A DNA stretch of 64,000 nt from Labyrinthula sp. Ha. Its lineage: Eukaryota > Sar > Bigyra > Labyrinthulida > Labyrinthulaceae. This document shows positions 58,113 through 64,000 of this stretch, piece after piece (position 1 is the first letter of the stretch; every line of letters starts with the position of its first letter). The translations under genes were made by a program, and so were the position numbers. The stretch is taken from positions 2,666,001 to 2,730,000 of the forward strand of contig JAALGZ010000002.1 of the NCBI GenBank assembly GCA_015227615.1. Direction: 5' to 3'. The notes below the pieces were generated by a model that was not told the origin of the DNA, made no database searches, and saw only the letters and a list, made by a program, of their open reading frames with translations.

Positions 58113-60213
58113 TGGTACAATCTCAGAGAGCTTGAGTTGAAAGGCCGTTGAACGTAGACAACGGTCTTTCTTAGGTAAGGGTACTCACAATTGAGCCTCG
58201 AACTTTCTCACCAAGGAAAAATTAATATATATATACTTATTTCCCGAAACTTATAGCATACACGTGCTTCAAGTTCTACTACTATATATATTTTCTAACG
58301 GTCTTTTTCTTCCTTCCATTATGTCTACATTACCTTAGCTGTCTTGGATAGATATGTAGGGAATTAAAACGCCCTGGTCGTCATAGATCGTTGCCCCCTC
58401 TGCGATATTATGAACTGTTCCCAGTATCCTGGATTTAAATGGCCCAAGTAGGAGAGCAATGTAATTTAAAGAAGGGATGGAGATTTTTTTTCAAACCTTC
58501 ATTTTTCGCGAGAGTTTCAAGAACTAGTAGAAACCTACAAATGGACATAAAAGTTTATCACACTTATTCTACGACTTGCAGAGCTTACATGAGTGATCAT
58601 ACTTAAAGTCAAACCCTAATCATACATTGAAACGTCGATGAATGTGAGAAAATACTTAATGGCGTTATTTTCTAAGGGATTCTGAAACATAAGGTAACAA
58701 GTAACGCGAACTACTAGGTTGAAACTAAAGCTTTATTTAGTTAGTTATGGAGCTCAAATTTCCAATAATCGCGATGCCAGCAAGAAACTATCTTTGAGTT
58801 TAGACCTCTTCAATATATCTTCTTTTCGGCCAATAGAGAATTTCAAAGTAAGAAAACCGTTATGTCCAGAAACACTTGTCAGAGCGGCAATCTGCATATC
58901 CCTATTAACGAGATACAGGAGTTCCTTCCAGTGAAAATTGTAGCAGTGAATGCTGACCGTCTTCAAACCTAAAACTTACAAAGCTGGAAAACTATTTCAT
59001 TTCTTCCGGTGTAATGGTTCCAACACTGCATAAAGTTAGGAGGAATGGGTGAATTCATTCGACAAGGAAAGCTCCCCTGCACCAATCGGGTTTGCTACAA
59101 CAGAGCAATGAGATACCGTACCGAAGAAACTGTGAACCCAAATGTTATTATGTTTGGTACATGCTAATAGTTGAACATAACCATCTCCTTGCAGATCATA
59201 GCTCATATATTTATACAAAGAGCTCAACTTAAGAAAACGCCTGCAAAGCTATTGATTCTCAAGAAGCGAGCTCCAAGAACTCATACATGAACCAGACAGC
59301 CTCTTCTATACACCTACAACTGCCATAGCTTATTCTTAACATATATACCGTATTCAAAGAAGCTGTACGGATAAATGGCCAAAACAGCAACTATTTTCCC
59401 TCTTCACTTCATAGAACTCTCAACCAACAACCAGAGCTGCTACTCGAGCTTTAGTGGTAAATGGGTCCGTAGTGAAAAAAGCCGGCAACTTTCATCAAGC
59501 ATTATCCATATGAATGGAGCATATCCAGAAGACCTATTTTGAATACCTCACGATGGGTGTTTTTCAAATATCGCAGAAGATGTTCAAAACAGATGGTACA
59601 ACCAACAATTTCTATTGTTCCATCGCTATACGGGTCGTAGCTAGACTCAAAACTAGAGGAGTTACTCCGCCTCTGTTATCTCTAGCAATGTATTTTCACA
59701 ACTTTTTTCTTGCAGAATAAATAACGTTTAGTGCTATCGTTTATAGGAATTCTCCTGCTTGTAATGACTAAGGGTTCACTAGGTGGTAACTCTCGCTCTC
59801 AAGAGATAGAGCTATTATTACCCCATAAGCAAAACAAGGGTATTTTAACATTTTTAGCACTATCCTACTATCTAACAACTTAACTTCAACATACAAACAA
59901 CAATCAAAGATATATATTTATCACACTTTAGGTACAAACACATAATGCTATGTTCGTCTTCGACTTTTCGTATTTTGGGCAATTGCTTTTAACGGATCAT
60001 AAGTCAGGTTCCTGCTGAGAAAAATATTCAGCGATGTCCTGATTGGGCAAGCCTTAAACAAATAAAGAGAGTCGATTACCGCAACCTGTGGGCTATCAAA
60101 CTATTCACCTAGCACACGCACAACGCTTACTGAACTGCACTAAAAACTAGATATTTCACTCATTTTATCCAGAAAAAAAGAACATTTCAACTTTCCTGCG
60201 CTAGTCTAAAGCA

Positions 60214-60872
60214 ATGAGCTTAGTTGAAAATGTAGGAAATATAAAGATCGTTCTAGTCGGTGACGGTAGTATAGGAAAGGTATATATGCCACATTTTTGA
60301 CCATAGACATGCTGTTTGAAGGCTTACATTGATAGAGACAATGGATATAAGGAATATATGAAAAACTACACACCTACAGGTTTTTCCCCTTCTTTTGTAA
60401 GTTGTAGTGCTTGAAAGTTTCGCAGCCCGTGTTCCCCTTCCTGGTGATCAGACAATCACTGTAGATTTTTGGGATACTGCAGGACAGGAAACCCTTGCCG
60501 ATGTTCGGCTTTTAGCTTACCCAGATACTTCAGGTTAGCTTTTTTTGGTTTTGTTATTGATTAGTGTTCTTAATTTGTTACAGCATCGTGAGCAGAGATT
60601 CCTTGGACAATGTAAAAGCTACGTGGTTTCCAGAAACGAAAAGCAATGCTCCACAAGCTTCTTCTATTCTAGTTGGGTTGAAGAATGACTTAAGGCATAA
60701 AAGTTCTAGTGTAGTAGTTGAGGAAGAGGAAGTAGTTAAGACAAGGAAAGAGATTAAAGCTAGAGAGCAATTATTGTGTTCGGCTAAGACTGGGGAGGGA
60801 ATTATTGAGTTGTTTAAGACTGCTGTTGTTCAAGCTCTTACACCTGATGAACCGTGTTGTCCTCTTCTTTAG
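60214..60872 (+). CDS. Rho-family small GTPase, four exons with 22-31 nt introns
   Basis: Removing introns 60280-60306 (27 nt), 60380-60401 (22 nt) and 60534-60564 (31 nt) yields a 192-residue protein, the same length as human Rac1. Motifs in order are GDGSIGKTC (P-loop), YTPT (switch I threonine), FWDTAGQE (with catalytic Gln), YPDTS then VFLICYSIVSRDSLDNV, which is characteristic of Rho/Rac, VGLKNDLR (guanine specificity, normally TKxD), CSAKTGEG and a C-terminal CPLL box preceded by Cys, consistent with geranylgeranylation and membrane attachment. Rho proteins control actin and polarity. Unusual points are a divergent effector loop (VVVLESF where VFDNY is expected), a longer segment before it, and a short insert region lacking most of the Rho helix. 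It is convergent with the RING gene, with about 200 bp between stops. Confidence 0.93.
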
Positions 60873-61073
60873 TCTAGTATCTTTAAGTATAAGTATTTCT
60901 GAAGTATTCTCTGTATTTATGATCCTAACATGCAGTTTGTGGCGTATACGAAAAAAAAGTTTGTTGAGGCTGTTCAAAACATGTTAAAAGTTGAGGAGCT
61001 TAAATTAATTAATAACATATTCTTAACAAAGTTAGGATCTATACTCAGTGTGAAATATTCACTAAAAAAAAGA

Positions 61074-63578
61074 TTAATTCAAGCTCTCGGTCTCAGATTC
61101 GCTTTCATCGCTAGTTTGAAAATCGGTTTCATTGCCACCAGAATCTGACATATCCACCTCAGTTGCATAACGGCCCCGTTCACGCCTTAGTGCCTGCCTT
61201 ACTCGATTTAGCCTCTCCATGTCTCCATCATTATATGGAATACTTGCAGCCAACTCAGATAGACTATAGGTGCTTTCTTGTTGCTCCGCAAGAAACATAT
61301 CAACTACACCATCACCACCAATGGAGCTACAAAATGCTGTCCACGCAGGGAAGCTAAGGGATGTTGGCATTATCTGTCTCTCTATGAGTTCTGTATCCAC
61401 CAGAAAACGGTCTCTTTGGTCCTGCAGATCCTGGTGCAAAGTTTGTCGTTGTACACTTTGAAACTTTTGCATACAAAGTGGACATTTGACTCTACCTCGT
61501 CTTCTACCCCCGTCGCTTCGTTTGCGAGAAGTCTTTGCCCACTTTAAGAGACATGATATGTGGTAAAGATGTGAGCAACAGTCAGGTGAGACAGGGAGCT
61601 TCATTAGTTCTGGGGGAACAAAGATTTTACCCGAAAAAAGTCTACCTCCTAGCTCTAACCCTTGATTAACCTGTTTCGTGCGGGTTCCTCCGCTCCTTCT
61701 AGTGAAAATAGAATCATATTTTCCAGGGTTCATACGACCAAGGTCTAGTATACCCTTGTCGAAAGAACTTTCAAAACAAATATCATCGCCACAGATTACA
61801 CAATTGGTTTCATCGCAGTCTAGGAAGTCAACGTTTACATGCCTCGAAAGACCACCAAGGCTACGTTCAACTTTTGGTACAGGTAAAGTTGGTGAGTAGG
61901 CAGGCTCCGAAACACCAAAGTCTCCAGAAGCTACAACTTTGATTCTGAAATTTTCATACAAAGCCGAGTCACTCTCAATTTCGGGAAGTGCAAACATCAG
62001 GGTGTTAAACTTTCTTTCCTTATATGGACGATACCTGGATTGTAGAAGCCGATGGTCTACATACTTGACGACTTCACCGAAGTTCTTAAACTCATCTGAT
62101 CCAGTTCTAGTTTGTAGTTGTAGCGAGTAATACCGTATGTTGCCTGATTGATCGAACTCAGGAAACCCTTTTCTTCCTGCAGGATCGGTTTTAAAATATT
62201 GAGGGGTTGTCCATGAAACGAGTAAAACAGGTTCAAAAGACTTACAGGTATTCTCAGCCTTTTCAGAGGCACAATTTGGTAGATTTATAGTAGATTGAGC
62301 TTTATAAACTAAAGCTGAAAGCGAACGAGGCACTTGGGGTGGTGGGTAAATCATTATATTCCGTGTCATATGTTCCTGGAAAGAAGTACTGAAGCCGCTA
62401 ATTATTTTCAAGGAGTAACGGCCAGGTTTAAACCCCTTGATAAAACTGATAAAATTTTTGTTTTTGTCATTGTTCTTTTGGGTACAGGTTCTGCATTTTG
62501 TAACAGCTACTTGAGGGAAAAGTATCATTCTCCTATTACCATTGGGTTCCTCATTCGGAGGTTTAGGCATTTCATATCCTTTAAAGCCAAAACTTGTCTT
62601 ACAAGAGTAGCAGCAACAACTGCATACAGCGGGAGGGCAGTCACAGTTATCCGCAGGTTTAGACTCAATAAAAAACCGCCGCTCCGGTGCTGGAAGTTTA
62701 ATCTCCGGATTCACAAGTTGACATTCCTTGTTTCTGATTTCTCGTCCGTCTTCGAAACGAGACAACTGCTCAATCTTCAATGCGATAACAGCTGGTTTGG
62801 CAGGTTTGTAAATCTCCAGTCCGAACTTCAACTCAATAAGTTCGTGGCCTAAGAACTTGTAAGCTAATATGTCAGGTTTAGGACACAAACTTTCCCCAAC
62901 TTGAAGTTTCTTTCCAAGACCCCTTCGTCCAGATAACATTGATAACTTTCGCTTCTTAGTTGTCCGGTGACCTTTCTTGTCAGCACAACTTTGCTCGCTA
63001 TGATGAACTTGTTTAAGATGTGAAGCATAAGAACAGAATAAACAGGATTGAAGTTGCATCGACTCGGGAAGCACAAATGAATCAGGGTTGTCTATGAAAA
63101 TAGTTCCTTGAAGCGCAAAAGCTTTTACGTTTCTCATTTTAGACAAGCTTCCTTCCAGCCTGAAACTACCAAAGAATGTATTTCCAGTACCTCGCACATT
63201 GTTAGCCAGGGTATCTCTTGCTACGTGAAGGTCAAGCTGGGCATGTCTAGAGCAAAAGTCCAAATTTTCCATCCAGCCTGCCATGGAAAGGAACTCGGGA
63301 AACAAGTTGTCTGACCTTTGAGCTTTTGTTACTTCTTTTTCATCTTCTTCTCCGGTTAGGTCAATAATATCCTGTTCACCAGTTAGATTCTCCTCGAGGA
63401 GGGTATCTCCGTCGTATAACTGCCCAGAATTCCCGAGCTTGCCACAGAGTACCAAATTAGCCGCACAATCACAACATCTTCCGACTCCGTCTTTTTTCCA
63501 CCGCCATATACCTTGGAAAGTAAAATCCTCTGTGCTTTCTCCTTCTATAATCTGTCCTGCGATCTGAAGTTTTTTCAT
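61074..63578 (-). CDS. Probable RING-H2 E3 ubiquitin ligase with a fibronectin-III-like domain
   Basis: The 834-residue single-exon protein has a cysteine-rich middle (CDCPPAVCSCCCYSC near 312-326), an FN3-like region at about 415-565 (LLVSWTTPQ, then IRYYSLQLQTRT, then YENFRIKVVASGDFGVSEP) and a RING-H2-type finger: Cys593, Cys596, Cys667 or 668, His670, His673, Cys676, Cys699 and Cys702. The spacing between the second and third ligands is about 70 residues, far beyond the usual limit of about 40, so the finger carries a large insertion. A basic loop (SRKRSDGGRRRGR) lies between the last ligand pairs. The C-terminus is an acidic, serine-rich tail. RING proteins recruit E2 enzymes; the partner is unknown. 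Acidic motifs resembling IIDLTGEEDE repeat near 64-80, a pattern also seen in SUMO-interacting motifs. Confidence 0.8.
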   Translation of the reverse strand: MKKLQIAGQIIEGESTEDFTFQGIWRWKKDGVGRCCDCAANLVLCGKLGNSGQLYDGDTLLEENLTGEQDIIDLTGEEDEKEVTKAQRSDNLFPEFLSMAGWMENLDFCSRHAQLDLHVARDTLANNVRGTGNTFFGSFRLEGSLSKMRNVKAFALQGTIFIDNPDSFVLPESMQLQSCLFCSYASHLKQVHHSEQSCADKKGHRTTKKRKLSMLSGRRGLGKKLQVGESLCPKPDILAYKFLGHELIELKFGLEIYKPAKPAVIALKIEQLSRFEDGREIRNKECQLVNPEIKLPAPERRFFIESKPADNCDCPPAVCSCCCYSCKTSFGFKGYEMPKPPNEEPNGNRRMILFPQVAVTKCRTCTQKNNDKNKNFISFIKGFKPGRYSLKIISGFSTSFQEHMTRNIMIYPPPQVPRSLSALVYKAQSTINLPNCASEKAENTCKSFEPVLLVSWTTPQYFKTDPAGRKGFPEFDQSGNIRYYSLQLQTRTGSDEFKNFGEVVKYVDHRLLQSRYRPYKERKFNTLMFALPEIESDSALYENFRIKVVASGDFGVSEPAYSPTLPVPKVERSLGGLSRHVNVDFLDCDETNCVICGDDICFESSFDKGILDLGRMNPGKYDSIFTRRSGGTRTKQVNQGLELGGRLFSGKIFVPPELMKLPVSPDCCSHLYHISCLLKWAKTSRKRSDGGRRRGRVKCPLCMQKFQSVQRQTLHQDLQDQRDRFLVDTELIERQIMPTSLSFPAWTAFCSSIGGDGVVDMFLAEQQESTYSLSELAASIPYNDGDMERLNRVRQALRRERGRYATEVDMSDSGGNETDFQTSDESESETESLN

Positions 63579-64000
63579 CTCGTATCTCCGTTTTGCTGTT
63601 TTTATACTCTACAAACGGACAAATGTTTACAAATTACAATCCTCGTAAAAATTATGATTTCTACGGCATGATCACGGGGAGAATTTTCATAAAATTTGAC
63701 CATATACTTAACATCACGGCATAAGTGATATATCAGTATTGTAATTCTATACCAATATAATTTCCTATTATCCATAAAAATTTCCATATATATAATAATT
63801 TTTTGTAAAGAGGAGAAAATTTATATACCTCTAATAGTTAACAACATTGACGGGAAGAATTTATTTCTTAGGTAAAAAATCAGCAAGGGCCACTTAGTAT
63901 ATATATATATATGGGAACTTTTCTTATATTTTAATAATGTATCGTTTTCCCCAGTAAATAGCGGAACTGTGATCTATATCCGATAACAGATCATTAAAAT
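63579..64000. other. Upstream flank of the RING gene
   Basis: No gene is seen. The minus strand has a TATAAAA sequence about 25 bp upstream of the RING start codon, and a TA microsatellite lies at 63898-63912. Confidence 0.6.
63898..63912. repeat. (TA)n microsatellite
   Basis: About seven TA dinucleotides in non-coding DNA near the window edge. Confidence 0.9.

Larger units (their letters stand above)
55951..60213. other. Gene-poor AT-rich region
   Basis: No supportable gene; open frames reach 71 codons. It contains a TA microsatellite near 57198 and a hAT-like element at 57900-58112. A GC-richer open stretch on the minus strand at 58335-58490 (52 codons) is too short to call. Confidence 0.6.

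Noticed and set aside
58335-58490. GC-richer open stretch of 52 codons, minus strand, plausible amino-acid mix
   Set aside because: Too short, no ATG-led gene or flanking exons recognised, and no family match. It could be a remnant of a decayed gene.
27276-60872. Assignment to a dicyemid animal because of introns near 26 nt
   Set aside because: The RPB3 domain with CPAKVF plus CxxCxxC is not the animal form, and the YdcZ transporter is not typical of animals. Intron size alone does not identify the lineage.
1-64000. tRNA, rRNA, snRNA genes or CRISPR-like arrays
   Set aside because: I looked for B-box (GGTTCGANTCC-like) motifs, the U6 5' signature and regularly spaced repeats, and found no convincing case by eye. 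A covariance-model scan would decide for RNA genes.

Overview
The window is nuclear DNA from a eukaryote, most likely a unicellular or parasitic one. It is AT-rich, uses the standard genetic code (TAA, TAG and TGA all end genes) and has spliceosomal introns that are extremely short. In the three genes where splicing can be reconstructed (RPB3, AMP deaminase and a Rho-type GTPase) all 11 introns are 22-32 nt long, have GT-AG ends, and leave intact family-conserved proteins once removed. All other well-supported genes look intronless. The lineage cannot be fixed from the sequence. RPB3 keeps a cysteine set that the animal and fungal proteins lack, which argues against both. Introns of this size are known from such unrelated groups as Blastocystis, ciliates, nucleomorphs and dicyemids.

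Layout: 1-6757 is a gene-poor desert. 6758-8611 (-) is a decaying but roughly full-length ABCD-type ABC half-transporter. 8612-16010 is desert. 16011-18500 (+) is an orphan two-pass membrane protein with a long low-complexity N-terminal part. 18501-21463 is desert. 21464-22490 (+) is RPB3, convergent with a leucine-rich protein at 22647-23645 (-). 23646-27275 is desert. 27276-33474 is a dense island: AMP deaminase, a family-61 glycosyltransferase, a GPI-anchored cysteine-rich protein, the spliceosomal G-patch/KOW protein GPKOW/Spp2 (whose coding end overlaps the previous gene by 42 bp), and a small membrane protein. 33475-37101 is desert with one copy of a hAT-like short transposon. 37102-38283 (+) is a YdcZ-type transporter, convergent with a four-repeat MYB protein at 38492-39499 (-). 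39500-46938 is desert. 46939-48468 (-) is pyruvate kinase. 48469-54471 is desert with a second transposon copy. 54472-55224 (-) is an unusual DHHC-type palmitoyltransferase. About 55.4-55.95 kb is a GC-richer retroelement-like fossil. 55951-60213 is desert with the third transposon copy. 60214-60872 (+) is a Rho-family GTPase, convergent with a RING protein at 61074-63578 (-).

The intact genes are mostly housekeeping: transcription, splicing, purine and carbon metabolism, protein lipidation, secretory-pathway glycosylation, signalling and ubiquitin. They sit in compact islands, often as convergent pairs 150-210 bp apart, separated by 3-8 kb deserts in which I find only chance-length ORFs, microsatellites and old transposon remnants. 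The hexamer GTCTCG, on either strand, appears concentrated within about 400 bp upstream of several gene starts and is a candidate promoter element.
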